From contig NC_135153.1 in NCBI RefSeq assembly GCF_050948215.1, positions 4,802,058-4,866,057 on the forward strand: DNA of 64,000 nucleotides. Reading direction: 5' to 3'. A model generated the notes under the pieces. That model did not search any database. It had not been told where the DNA came from and was given only the letters and a program-made list of their open reading frames with translations. The position numbers and the translations under genes were made by a program. Position 1 is the stretch's first letter, and every line of letters begins with the position of its first letter. Below, one piece after another: positions 33,130 through 43,689 of the stretch. This DNA comes from Halictus rubicundus. Lineage: Eukaryota; Arthropoda; Insecta; Hymenoptera; Halictidae.

Positions 33130-33838
33130 TTATATCCTTTAAAGAACGGAAGATCTTTACGGGGTCATAGTGATCCGAGTACTGAAAGGTTAAAGGTATG
33201 CTATCCTTTTGTCGTAGAGTGCCTATTCTTCTAGATATCAATAAATGAAACAAGTAAATTCCTTTATTGTGAAATTTCACCAAGTTTTTATTAACTCGCT
33301 TTCTTGTCTGTCTATTTGTCTGTTCGGTACAAATTTTGCAATTGATTTTAAGCTAACTTCTCGATGAGCTAGAGACTTGAAACTTTAAACATAGCTCAGA
33401 ACTAGATGACAACACACACAAGACTAGAAAGTAGAAAACAATTTAAATAAAAAGAAGTTTTTAATATACCACATTTTTAAGACGGACTAAAAAGTATAAA
33501 ATAATTTTTCCTAGCCCCATGCAGACATAATTCAGAGCATATTTCCTTGTTCGATCAGCGTTTAGAGCCTCGGTTAGCTGAACTGATGATACCTGAATTC
33601 TCCATTATCCGAATATCCTGTTTCACGTGTAAACTGTTCGATTTAAAGCTATCCATACAACAGGATACACTGTACAAATCAATGACGGCTTAATCTGACG
33701 TTGCAGTTACATAACTGTTCTAGTATCCTAAAACTCATGTTCCACTGATCAGTACGGGTAATGGATGTTCTACCGCATCACCAGTTAAACAAGTGAATAT
33801 GATCCAAACAAATCAGTAAATCGTTTCAATCAGAAAAG
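33130..33838. other. Unassigned DNA
   Basis: No gene or clear repeat. The end (33790-33838, with AATCAGAAAAGTGT) may belong to the long-form group A interior. Confidence 0.3.
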
Positions 33839-34018
33839 TGTCGCACGTTGACAAAAGCCACGCTAATATAATAGCTAAAAGGTCTTGCCAGACCCATGTT
33901 ATGTTTTCACTTCTCGCCGTCCGAGGCCTCTCGAGCTTCGTGGCTTCTCACGGGGTATTCTCGGCGGTGGTGGGGATAATTCCGCGACGTTTATCATCCA
34001 GGCCTTGGCGACATACGC
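33839..34018. mobile_element. Group A MITE, right part
   Basis: GGTCTTGCCAGACCCATGTT, CGAGGCCTCTCGAGCTTCGT, GGATAATTCCGCGACGTTTA and TCCAGGCCTTGGCGACATA are canonical. The right terminus is cut by the next element, and the left end is diverged. Confidence 0.8.
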
Positions 34019-34020
34019 TA

Positions 34021-34185
34021 CCGCTCAAAAGTATCCAGACACTCCGCGGTGGATACGCCGATGAATCACGTATTTAATTCTACTGTAATATTGGCAAGTT
34101 CCACATAAAACATTTTTAATTTAAAACGTTAGATATTTCATAACAAACTAATAAAAATCGACAATAACTTTTATGTAATGCTCAC
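34021..34185. mobile_element. Tc1-like MITE (CCGCTCAAAAGTATCC type), truncated
   Basis: Starts CCGCTCAAAAGTATCCAGAC after TA. It shares CCGCGGTGGAT, TATTGGCAAGTTCCACATA and AACGTTAGATATTTCATAA with the reverse of the complete copy at 52588-52799. The distal end is replaced by transposase-related sequence. Confidence 0.75.
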
Positions 34186-34189
34186 ACAT

Positions 34190-34530
34190 CGAATGCTAAT
34201 GCAACAATAAGACGTATAAGAGACGCAACGGTTCAAAGATTACAACGTTGCATCGCTGCAGATGGCCGACATTTCGAACATTCTTCATGAAAACAGTCAA
34301 ATACCTCAGCAACGGTAAGTTTCAGGACAAATACACACTTTTATACTCAGAATACGCCAATCTATCGAAATGGAGCATAAAAAATTGGACATTCCATTTA
34401 AAAAAACAAAAGTGACCTGTATATCTTCTCCACTTTCTTAAACCCTACAACTTCTGTAAGTAACATTTTCTCGTATTGTTTGATAATCGTACCAAGATAT
34501 TCAAGTGGACAGTGCTCGCGGGACACACTG
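34190..34530 (+). mobile_element. 3' end of a CAGGGTGTCCC transposon
   Basis: Holds a transposase tail (34192-34290), then about 240 bp of 3' sequence ending GCTCGCGGGACACACTG followed by TA. The reverse of that end is CAGTGTGTCCCGCGAGC, a CAGGGTGTCCC variant. An AAAAGTGACC block matches the group's internal motif. It links the group B MITEs to a coding parent. Confidence 0.7.
34192..34290 (+). pseudogene. DDE transposase C-terminus (DUF4817-associated type)
   Basis: 32 codons end RLQRCIAADGRHFEHSS then TGA. The CIAADGRHFEH ending is the hallmark C-terminus of the DDE_3-type transposases that carry a DUF4817 helix-turn-helix domain at the N-terminus and are abundant in ants. All upstream domains are missing; the frame runs into an unrelated MITE before 34190. 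Family identification rests on my memory of this motif. Confidence 0.7.
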
Positions 34531-34539
34531 TATATCGAG

Positions 34540-35990
34540 ACATTACACAGTATCCTCGAATCCGTCGCTCTTCACAGGTTTGGACTTGCGGGGGTCTGCG
34601 GATCGGTTCTCGGCGCGGCAACGACGAGACAATACGCGCGAAGGATCAACCGGAACGCAACGGTGGAACAACAAAAAGTCAGTCGGCGTGGATGGCAGAG
34701 GGATCGGTGTACAGCGTTCCCGTGATCCGGGTTAACCGGGGAAACCGACGCGTCTGCCCGGTAATCTGGCGTGCACCGATTAAGCGACATCCCGTTGTCG
34801 GGTATCGTTGCGTCAGTTTTCCGCGGAGCTCGATGGTCGGGCACGATATCATTTTTCCCTCTCGTTCCGACCCGTTCCTTCCATGTGTCTCTATCTCGTT
34901 GACTCGATTCGATAAAGCGCTGGAACCCGTGGAAATCCCGCCTCGGGTCTGCCGCTCGCCCGGGTGTAGTTGGACGATGCAACCTCGTTGGAGGAAGAAC
35001 GGGAATGCGGAAGGAAAGAAGGTGGGGAGGGGGGAGGGCGGTAGAGTATATACCGAAGCGATAGAGATGGTCGAGGCGGGAGAGGAACGAGCAGAGAGAG
35101 AGAGAGAGAGGGAGAGAAACAGAGAGACAGAGAAAGAGAGGGGGACCGCAGAGGGGGTAGGGGGAGGCGCTCGTTGATTTCCCGTTTTCATATTCAATAT
35201 GATCTGCCCCGGCATTGTATTCATTGAAAACGAGTCAACCGCATGCAAGATCAAGAGCCGGGCGCCAGAAACGAGAGTGGATCATGGAAGGCCTGGCCTC
35301 GTTGGTGATGACGGGAGCGGTGGTGGTAGTGGGTAGGTCGTTGCGGTGGTTGGATGGATGGTTAGTTGGTAGGTAGGTGGGTTGGTTGCCTGACTGGCTG
35401 GTTTCCTACTCCAACTAATGAAAGGAGACTCTACGCCAGGGTCTGGAGGTTGCCCGTCTGCCTGAGGTTTAAAGCCGATGTGTCCTCTTCACCGTGAATC
35501 ACGACGAGAGCACGCCGGACTAGTTACCCCCGGGGGTGGGCGCACCGACGGGACCCGAGGATGGGGGATGCCGCTACTAGATCATTCATCGGGGGATCAT
35601 TTATCTTTTAAAACTCGCCTCTTGCCCGACGAATGACCGAGCCTCTATCAGATGTCCGGCCATTCGGCAAGTTTCGATGTTCGCGTCGCTTCTTTCTCGG
35701 CATCGTCGACGCGCGCAACCTTTCGGGGCCCGGGGCTTTTGCCCGGAGACGTTAGATCTTGCCCGCGTATTTCGTCTCTCGTAACTTTCGCGCGAGGCGA
35801 GTTTATCCTTCGTCGCACCGAGCCCCGGCGATGCCATTGCGAAGCGTTGGGACATTAGAAGATGAAGGCTTCAAGCATATTACCGAGTTGTTGACGAGTT
35901 TTAGGGGACCGATCAAAAGCACGTCGCTTTTCGCTGTACGCACAGTCCGCGATGGAGTTAAGTGGACACTTTTGGAAAACTAATCACTTT
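34540..35990. other. CpG-rich island with purine repeats, no recognised gene
   Basis: A 233-codon plus frame (34476-35177) and a 191-codon minus frame (34679-35254) overlap. Both end in low-complexity Arg/Glu or Ser/Leu runs from the GA repeat, and neither matches a family. G-rich GGTAGGTAGGTGGGTTGG-type sequence lies at 35310-35400. A regulatory or untranslated role is possible. Confidence 0.35.
35092..35142. repeat. Imperfect (GA)n microsatellite
   Basis: GAGA runs interrupted by GG and CA steps. Confidence 0.9.
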
Positions 35991-36153
35991 TTTTTGACAT
36001 GTTAGAAGGACTGATTTGTTAGATAATGTGTGCAAAGAATTGATTACAGATTACTGTTGGTCCAAGTTGCGTAGAAATAAGTGAATGTGTGATTTTTAAC
36101 TTTTTTATGTGTGTCTATTATGAAAATTTAAAATATGTCTCTGGTAGGTTTAA

Positions 36154-36329
36154 CACTAAACCTACCACGGTCAAAATGACCGGTTTTATATTTCACAATT
36201 CTTGAAACTATAATAATTCATTTATGGAAACGAGTAGAACAGATGTCCTTGTCCAAGCATTTATTATATTGAAAATTACGGACAATCTCAATATTTACCA
36301 GATACTGTTAATGCTTGGTAAATTTAGTG
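36154..36329. mobile_element. TTAA-flanked element with CGGTCAAAATGACCG palindrome
   Basis: TTAA (36150-36153), then CACTAAACCTACCACGGTCA. The right end is GGTAAATTTAGTG followed by TTCA, one step from TTAA. Ends are inverted at 11 of 13 bases. The subterminal palindrome CGGTCAAAATGACCG follows the plan of the other TTAA elements. Confidence 0.75.
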
Positions 36330-36373
36330 TTCAGAAAGTTATAAATGTACCAAATTTCATAAAAATTGATTAA

Positions 36374-36616
36374 CCCCTTGCCCTACTATTTATTTTGAGA
36401 TTATAATGATTAGAAGTTCTTCATCGTTCAGAATTTCATAGAAAAAAAAGGATAGTTTATATTTATTGTATGCTTATGTTTTCTCCAAAGGATATATATT
36501 AACTACAACAAAATAGAATTTTATTTCGGTTTAAAGGAAATTAATAACAGACATATTTATTAGACTCAGTTCAGAGTCTTCATCACGAGTCTGACTCGAT
36601 ATTGTAGGGCAAGGAT
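36374..36616. mobile_element. piggyBac-like TTAA MITE, 243 bp
   Basis: TTAA at 36370-36373 and 36617-36620. Ends CCCCTTGCCCTAC and GTAGGGCAAGGAT are inverted. The palindrome CGAGTCTGACTCG is 14 bp inside the right end. TTAA target plus C-rich ends is the piggyBac pattern. Confidence 0.82.
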
Positions 36617-36909
36617 TTAAGGCTGATATGAGCTATGAATAATTAAAAATGTCAAGAATTTTCAGAAACTGCGATTTAGATCAATCGTAAGCCCAAACTT
36701 CAAAGAAAAATTCAAATTCATCTTTCAGTGCCTACAATTTGTTTAATTATACGTCAAGCGATTTCGATGACACCTTGTGCACGTTAACAAAAAACACATT
36801 TTAAATTTTCATTACCTAGTAAACTAATTTTTCTAACGTTTTAAAAACTCTCATTTAGTTTTGTCCAATATTAAATTAGTTTCCAAAGGGTGTCCAATTA
36901 ACACTGTCC

Positions 36910-37815
36910 TCTGACTGTAACACCGGATGTTAGGAAGTTAGAGATCTCAAAACTGGTGCACAATTAATATTGTCCGACGCTACTTCTGTCGCAAAATATG
37001 CAACAGAATACGATGATAATCCTATGTTAATACCGGTACAATTTTATTGTTGGTTCAAAGGGTGTAAGTTATTTATTTAATTCATGTCTCACTTGTGCTC
37101 TCAATTTCTAAAAAGTTCTTCTTCTTTTCTGTAGCATTGCAACTCCAAAATTCTAAAGCGAAATGTTAAGGGTCCAAAGAGCTCAAATAAAAAAAAATTT
37201 ATTGTTGGAACAAGTTTCGCTTATAATATCTTTCTGTGCCATAGAAAATTCGAACGGAGAGCAGAAGTTAATTTAAATCCATACATTTGTACACGGACAG
37301 TCGAAAATATTTCAACGACGTGACCAAATACCACCGGCAGAACATAATGAGCGGGGATGAGCATGGTTTTTTATATTAGTAATTAATGGTTTCTTCGTCG
37401 GTTATGCCGAACGGCCGACCAGAAATATAGCGCGGAGCTCAAAGTGCAAAAATCCGCCTCAGCGATATTCAAATTAACGATTCGCCAGCGTTTTTCGTTC
37501 ATTTCGGCGTTTGGCCCACGGAAACGACTTTTTATTTGTTCTTCAATAGTCCGAGCACTAGAACCGTGCCGTATAGTATTCATAAAAATGTAAATTGCCA
37601 GTATTTAAACTGATTGAGGTCTCAACGGACAGTCCTATATAAATTCGTTTCAATTCTTCTTACTTTTAGTAGAGCTACATTTAAAATACATAAAACGATC
37701 ATGTGTCATAAATGATATTCTTCTTCAACCAGCTCAGAAAAATATTTAACTTCGCAGGATTGTATGATTATAGAATAAACAAACACATTTTCTATTTTAA
37801 ACTTATCGCTACAGA
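36910..37815. other. AT-rich DNA with a moderate-GC patch
   Basis: 37380-37580 is slightly GC-richer with a short unassigned frame. No gene or element recognised. Confidence 0.3.
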
Positions 37816-37818
37816 ATA

Positions 37819-38502
37819 CATCCCCGCTCAAAAATACATGCTTGTTTAACCCTCATAAAAGGGTTAAAATTGGGGTGAAAAATCACCTATTCGCTACTTT
37901 TACATTCTGTAAAAATTTTCTGCCCGTATTGTGAGACATATTTCTCCAAATATCACACTGTAAGTGAAGCGTATATTGTTGATTTAGAGTGTAAAGCAAA
38001 AATGCGTGAACCATTTATCTTAAATTTGCCATTCTTAAATCTGACTGAAAAAATATGGAATCGTTCATAAGTTTTATTAAATTTTATGCGAAATAGTGCA
38101 CACGGCATTGCAGAACATATTTTAATAATAATTTATTAGATATCTCGCCAATAATAACAAATAATTATTATATTTTTCCATCTACAAATCGACCATGTGC
38201 ATTGATAATCGCTTTTGTCGGTCGCGGTATCCTGGCTATTAAATTTTTCACTGCTTCACTCGAAATGTTTATATCAGTCTTGAGAAGACGGCAAGACAAT
38301 CTTATAAACCGTCTGTATGCATCAGAACGTAATTAGACCTACCGGATAGGCTGTTATTCATGTAAGAGATTCGAACAATTAACTTGTACAATTTGGTATT
38401 ATTAAAAATAAATTACGTATATACTTGTAACGACATTCTTCACAATAACGACAGAAATCTCGTAAAAAACGACAAGTGTTCGCATACTTTTCTGCGGGGG
38501 TG
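37819..38502 (-). mobile_element. Tc1-like deletion derivative
   Basis: Left end CATCCCCGCTCAAAAATACA and right end (reversed) CACCCCCGCAGAAAAGTATG are inverted. TA lies on both sides (37817-37818 and 38503-38504). At 684 bp it is under half the ~1.6 kb of a full Tc1 element. It keeps the end of a transposase on the minus strand, so it is an internally deleted relative rather than a classic MITE. Confidence 0.8.
38168..38332 (-). pseudogene. Tc1-like transposase C-terminus
   Basis: About 54 codons on the minus strand end TAA. They read VKNLIARIPRPTKAIINAHG near the end, followed by RFVDGKI. Tc1 transposases end with the pattern NLIxSMPRRxxAVIxAxGG plus a short tail, which this matches in order and spacing. 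The catalytic DDE domain is gone; a stop closes the frame upstream. It lies inside Tc1-type inverted ends, in the expected place near one terminus. Confidence 0.7.
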
Positions 38503-38509
38503 TACGTCC

Positions 38510-39900
38510 TAACCGAGCCCGGGTTTCTTTCAAGAACTCCAGAAAAATCGCATTACAATGCTCCGGGGAAGAAGTGAGGGGTGGGGGTGGCAACGATCCT
38601 TCTCGCCGCGCTGTGCGAAAATGCGTCCAATTATCAGGGGCCCCATTAAAATCATGTCCGGAAATGCAATAACAAAAACCTCACCGCCGGTCAAAGAGAG
38701 TAGTCCACGGTGATTAAAGATCCTCGGGTAGGGTCGAGACTTTTAATCACGATAAGCGCGAGCGTTCGCTACCTCTTGGCGGATCGGGAGAGAGTGGCAT
38801 AATAACGAAGGGCTGTCCGAGAAGAATCTTGTCCCGTCGTCTGGTCCTCCGGGTGTGTCATCTTCAGCTTTCGTCGCTTCCACCCTCCGCGACGACGGTG
38901 GGGTTTGGTAAGAGGGTGGCAAGGGGGATGAGTGAGAACGCGCGCGGCGGTGTGTGCGGGGGGTGTCGCGACGTCACGTTCGCGCCGCAAAAGAGGACGA
39001 GGCTGCAAAGAAACGAGTATCGCCATTGTGGCAGAAAAATGGGAGAGTCCCTAATAGTGATACAAACACGGGCGAGCGTGTATGGTTGCGCGCAAACGGC
39101 GCGGCGCGCGCGTGCGCGTGTATGAGTGTGTGTGTGTGTGTACGGTAGAAGCGGGAGAGGATGTGGCCGGAGGGAAAAGAAAAAACGAAGGGCGAGAGTA
39201 ACCCGCGTTGCGTTGTATACATCGGGACGAAAGAAACCCGAAGGGTAGCAGAGGGGTTGGGAACGCGGGAGGGGCGAAGGGAGCGGCGAGTCTCGCGAGG
39301 GGTGGTCCGAGAAAGGGGGTCGCCGCGCCGGTTGAAAAGAGAAAATATCCGCGAGAAGTTAACAGCAACGATATCCGAGTCGAGTCCGCAGCTGGCGGGC
39401 ACACCGCGGATGAGATGGATGGTGTAGAATGTAGATCGTTGGGAGGGATGCAGATGGACGGAAGGACGGATGGGACCAGTGAAGGGTTGCAAGTGAAAAG
39501 GGACGCGCGGCGCGGCAGCAGCGTTGCAGCACGGCTCTCGGTGCAACCCTATAGGCGAGTGTACGCGGCTCACCTCTATTGGGGTGCAGCCAGAGTGGTG
39601 GCACGGGGCGGAGCGATGCCGATAGGAGGGTTGCAACCGGCCTCTCGCGGGGTGCTTTTTCGGAGGGTTGGATCAGCGCGGCGCTCGATGCGCGACGCTC
39701 GAATACCGGCCGACGCCGAGAGCGGCCCGCGCGCACCGCGCCGGGATTTTTCATCCCGCGATTCGATCGCGATACCTACCGACGACTTAAGGCTATTTTT
39801 CGTAGCCTTCACCCCCGCACCCCCGGACTACCCTCAACAATTGAATTTGTTTATTCTCTCCTCGAGCGGCTCGCTCGACTGTATGAATCTCAATTTCTCT
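38510..39900. other. CpG-rich island, no recognised gene
   Basis: Strongly GC-rich between 38700 and 39800. Frames of 241 (39208-39933, plus) and 220 codons (38974-39636, minus) overlap almost completely. That is what CpG-rich non-coding DNA gives, since stop codons are scarce. No domain is recognisable. A promoter or 5' region is plausible. Confidence 0.35.
39095..39142. repeat. Alternating purine-pyrimidine tract (CG then TG)
   Basis: GGCGCGGCGCGCGCGTGCGC then GTGTATGAGTGTGTGTGTG. Such alternation favours left-handed Z-DNA under negative supercoiling. Confidence 0.7.
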
Positions 39901-39904
39901 ATCA

Positions 39905-40450
39905 AACCGACGCGCCGAGGAAATATTTTTTAAGCTTACAACCCCTTGCATTTTACAACACAATAGGGGGACGTCGATCTATAAACCTGTTGATGTATTA
40001 CGTGTTTCAGTCCGTTTGACCCGCTCGTGTAATTGTTTTTTCGGTGTCACTTCAAAGCGATTCGCGAAGGAAGTACTTTTTTCAATTCTTCAATTTTGGA
40101 ACACAATGGGCATGTCCATCTACGAGCCTGTCGAGGTAACCGAGTGTTTGTAGCGTTACAACGATGCTGTGTCTTCCTTCAAGTATGTTCGATCCACTTA
40201 TGTTTTTACTTGAAACGGATTCGCAGAGGAAATATTTTTGAAACTTCGTGTACGATGTTCTTGCGTTTTCGAACACAATGGGGACGTAGGTCTACAAACC
40301 TGTTGATGTATCAAGTGTCTGAGGCCGTTTTACCCACTTGCATAATTATTTTTTCGTTTTTACTTCGAAACGATTCGCGGAGGAGCTAATTTTCAATCTT
40401 CGAACACGATCTTCTTGGATCTTGCAACACAATAGGGATGTCGGTCTAGG
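39905..40450. repeat. Degenerate tandem repeat, ~143-172-bp spacing, four units
   Basis: ACACAATxGG recurs at 39958, 40101, 40273 and 40427. Before it comes CGCxGAGGAAxTA, and after it GTC(G/C)(A/G)TCTA(C/T)(A/G)AxCCTGT. Units are too diverged for one exact period; this is an old array. Confidence 0.75.
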
Positions 40451-40459
40451 AACCTATTA

Positions 40460-41170
40460 GTGTACAACGCTGTTGTGTTTTTCAGACCTATGCGCATGTT
40501 TATTTCTGTAATACTACGTCGTAGTATAATGTTTTTTAACTTAATCTTACTTTCGTTAAAGATGCTTTTTATATTTCAGAGGAATAGTAAGGTGATTGTT
40601 GCTAAACTACCTGCACCCCTTTCCTCGACAATATTTTCTAACCAAAGTTGGAAAGTAATTGTCATGTGCTGTATTATGAAGGTGGCGAAATTTAATTTAT
40701 TTAGATTTCATGTAGTTTTTATTATAATATGTGCACATGAGATATGGCGACATCGAACTTTAACCTTGACCGTGAAAAGTCATCGTTTTGGGTGTCCCCG
40801 ACTTTGAAAAAATTAGCTGCACCGATCCGTTCAACATGAAATATTAAAGATTCCGTTTTGTTCTTCGGATCGCATAACGCAAAAGGAAGTCGGGGCCATT
40901 CAGTAACGACGACCTTGACAAAATATTTCAAGGACAAAGTTTACATTCAATGTCAGTTTAACAAGATTTCGCCGGAATTTATCTTTCACAAGAAAAATAT
41001 TCGTTCCACATCATCTGGTAAACTAGTCCTACAAGTCATAGTCATTTACAAAAAAGTTGGTCTGATCGAAGGCATGTGTCATCGATCACTTTTCGTTCAG
41101 TAATTGTCCAACTCTATAATTGGAATAATTGCAAATCAAAAATCTGAAATCGGTCGTTTGATCAATGGCG
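40460..41170. other. Unassigned DNA
   Basis: Frames up to 115 codons, none recognisable. No transposon ends found. Confidence 0.3.
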
Positions 41171-41178
41171 GTAAATAA

Positions 41179-41388
41179 TAGTTTACTCTTTATATGTCCC
41201 AAATGCCTAGCGGATAAAAGTCTCAGAACTATACTCACTGCCGCGGGGTATACCCCGCGAGGGGTCATGAACCGAGGCCTCTTTCGCTGTTCTTTTTTAC
41301 GTTTGGCGTGGATCAAAGAATAGTATCTTCTGGCCGATATATGTCCCTGACCAGACCCGTGTTTTGGACATATATCGAGTAAACACTG
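41179..41388 (-). mobile_element. Group A MITE, TTTACT subtype
   Basis: Right end ACATATATCGAGTAAACACTG followed by TA, left end GTTTACTCTTTATATGTCCC. The interior has CCGCGGGGTATACCCCGCGA and GGCGTGGATCAAAGAATAGT, shared with 47480-47657 and in part with 30612-30977. The left CAGT is eroded. Confidence 0.82.
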
Positions 41389-41399
41389 TACTGCGATAT

Positions 41400-42610
41400 T
41401 GTATCACATGTGGGGTTGCATTGTCGGTCGCACCTTTCAGAAAATCAAATAGTCGACTAATCGAACAGTGCTTGGACAACGATGATTAAAAAGCGAGTGA
41501 AGAAGCAGTTAGATCACGTTGAAAAGCGTTGAGTTCTTTTGGGCAATACGCCGGCTAATCAACGGTGTTCCGGTTAGTCGATTATTTTTATGTTAGTCGA
41601 ACAACAAGTTCGGTTGGTCGATTATTCAAAAATATTGTGTTCGCTGCCGGTGTTTTGTGGTTTGCGAAATTGATGCGACGCTAATCAGTTTCGCCGAAAA
41701 TATGCACTCGCCGCAAATTGACCGATCGATGGAATAATCGCCGAAAGGAATTTAATTACGCCGTGGCTGGCGGAGCGTCGACGAACGACGACAGCCGCTT
41801 ACTTTTCGGTGGGTTTGTACACAAACAGGGTTATAGGTGCACGCACACGTTAATGAGAAAAGGGGGTGCGCGTAATTTACTGGCGAGGAGAACGGCCAAA
41901 GAGGGAGGACAGAGGAAAGACGTGTAATAGGCATATTACTCTCAATATAGCCTAGGGTAACTTAGCGTGGGTTAATTCGGTATTTAAGTGCGTGTATCGC
42001 ATTATAGCTCGTAGTAATTATTATTATTATTCCACGCCGCGAATGCGAGATTTTCAAGTGGCTGGGAGGACGCGGCTCCCGAGGGTCTCAATACGTGCAT
42101 ATTTGATTTTTCATACTTCTGTCGGCTGACGAGCCAGGTCGTGTTCCGGCGCGCATAAAGACACTCGAGCCGCTTCTTTTTTCCCGGTTTCGTTTTCTGA
42201 CGCCTGTGTTTTCAGACAAGTTAAGGGAGACCTCAATGTCGTGATTATCTTATGGACTCTTGTTCCTGTGCGAGGGCTTTCGTGAAATGTAACCTCGCAG
42301 ACGAATTAAGCGCGAAGGAATAACTGAAAAACGAACTGAAGTTCTTGTAAAAGTTTTCTCAGTGCGACCTGGCCGCTGAATCGAAGCTTCCGCTTGTAAT
42401 TATAATTTCAATAACTCCCGACAAGAAGTTGTGACAAATAGACTGCTGGTTGTCAATATGAAAGCTGCAACTTTGATTTGCACTGTGCAATACAATATTT
42501 ATATCATGATGCACGTGTAAATATTGTAGATAAACAACGCACACTAGAAAACCAAAGCTGGCAGAAACATATAACATCCAGATGATATCTCGAGATAATA
42601 GAATAATAAT
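41400..42610. other. Unassigned DNA with GTCGATTA-like repeats
   Basis: Between 41450 and 41625 the motif (T/A)(A/T)GTCGA(T/C)TA appears four to five times in both orientations. 41700-42300 is CpG-moderate with short unassigned frames. No gene supported. Confidence 0.3.
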
Positions 42611-42615
42611 ATTAC

Positions 42616-42907
42616 AATGATTTCTCTATACAGGGTGTTTCACCTAACACGAGCATCTAAAATATCTCGCTTGTTTTTGATGAAGGAAGAAAATTTCAGA
42701 GGAAAACATTAGTTGGTTCAGAGGGGCAAATATTATGATAGGCATAAAAATTTGCTCAAGGTTATATTTTTTGAGATTTCATGGTAATCGAAGTTTTTTT
42801 TAAATAGAATGATATATTTTTAAACATAACTCGGCTCGGGTATGTCTCCTGGACGATACGCGACGGTGGTAAGGCCCGTGTCGTTGACATATATCGAGAA
42901 TTCACTG
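42616..42907 (-). mobile_element. Group A MITE split by a CAGGGTG element
   Basis: The left end ACAATGATTTCTCTA corresponds to ACAGTGATTCCTCTA at 32328. The rest resumes after 42815 with CTCGGCTCGGGTATGTCTCC and finishes TATCGAGAATTCACTG, then TA. Much of the interior is lost. Confidence 0.75.
42631..42815 (+). mobile_element. CAGGGTG-family element (TTTCACCTAAC subtype), partial
   Basis: Begins CAGGGTGTTTCACCTAACAC after TA and matches 16362-16540 for about 180 bp. It is inserted in the TATATA of a group A end. The distal terminus is missing. Confidence 0.78.
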
Positions 42908-42911
42908 TACT

Positions 42912-43689
42912 CCCTGGATACTTCCCCTTTTCAAAATAAATTCAATTTTTGCTACAGTATCCTTGTAACGCGTTGTACAACTGATTCAGTATTACAACGG
43001 TCCGAGGGAAACCGATTTTTCCGTTGCAGGACGAATTAAAACGCGTCCCGTTAAAAGTTCTATTAATATTCATGTAAGAATTCCGTAATTTTGTGCATCT
43101 TTGTTTTTGTGCAGATTCGTTTCGCTAATCTGCGTCACGAGTGGAACACGTTCCCGGAGGGAGACCTGTTTCGACACCGATGAAATTTGTGGCCCCCGTC
43201 CCCATTCTTCGCGCGTTTCCACGGTTCCTACGGTTAAATCGTGTTTCAATTTTAAATGGTATAGTTTGCAGTCCGGCCGTGTGGCCGACACGTGCGAACC
43301 TAGCCAGCCAGAAGGGATTCGATTCGACGCAAGAACGTTTTTTTGGATTAGCCGATACCAGACGATCCGGGCCCGGAGAATCGCAATTTTAAACATCTGA
43401 CATCGCCACGCGTGTCAAATCACAATGCCGCCATTCCGGATGGTCGCGTTGATTCGCGTTCCCGTCTCTAATCGTGCGCGCGACAAACGAGAAACGCTTA
43501 ATCGCGAAATGCCTGCGCAATTTCGGTTCTGTCGCGAACGTTTTCGCAACGTGTTTCGGTTAGTTTCGAGGGATTTTTTTTTTTGCGGGAAAGACACATT
43601 CATTTTGAAAGGAGGTTGAATTACATTTCATTCAAAATTTTCCCTTTTGCTGGTTTCAACTTCCTTCGGCTTTTCTGGCAACAATGGTA
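42912..43689. other. CpG-moderate DNA, overlapping unassigned frames
   Basis: 43070-43620 holds 60-108-codon frames on both strands without recognisable domains. Confidence 0.3.

Larger units (their letters stand above)
36000..36905. mobile_element. Group E-like fold-back carrying two TTAA elements
   Basis: The left part (36005-36145) has TATGAAAATTTAAAATATG. The right part (36640-36905) has ACACATTTTAAATTTTCAT and AAACTAATTTTTCTAACGTT, inverted relative to it. This is the usual group E symmetry. Between them sit elements 36154-36329 and 36374-36616. Outer termini are degraded. Confidence 0.55.

Noticed and set aside
34476..35254. Overlapping 233-codon (plus) and 191-codon (minus) open frames
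   Set aside because: They overlap on opposite strands in CpG-rich DNA, end in GA-repeat low complexity, and show no domain. The plus frame begins beside a transposon end.
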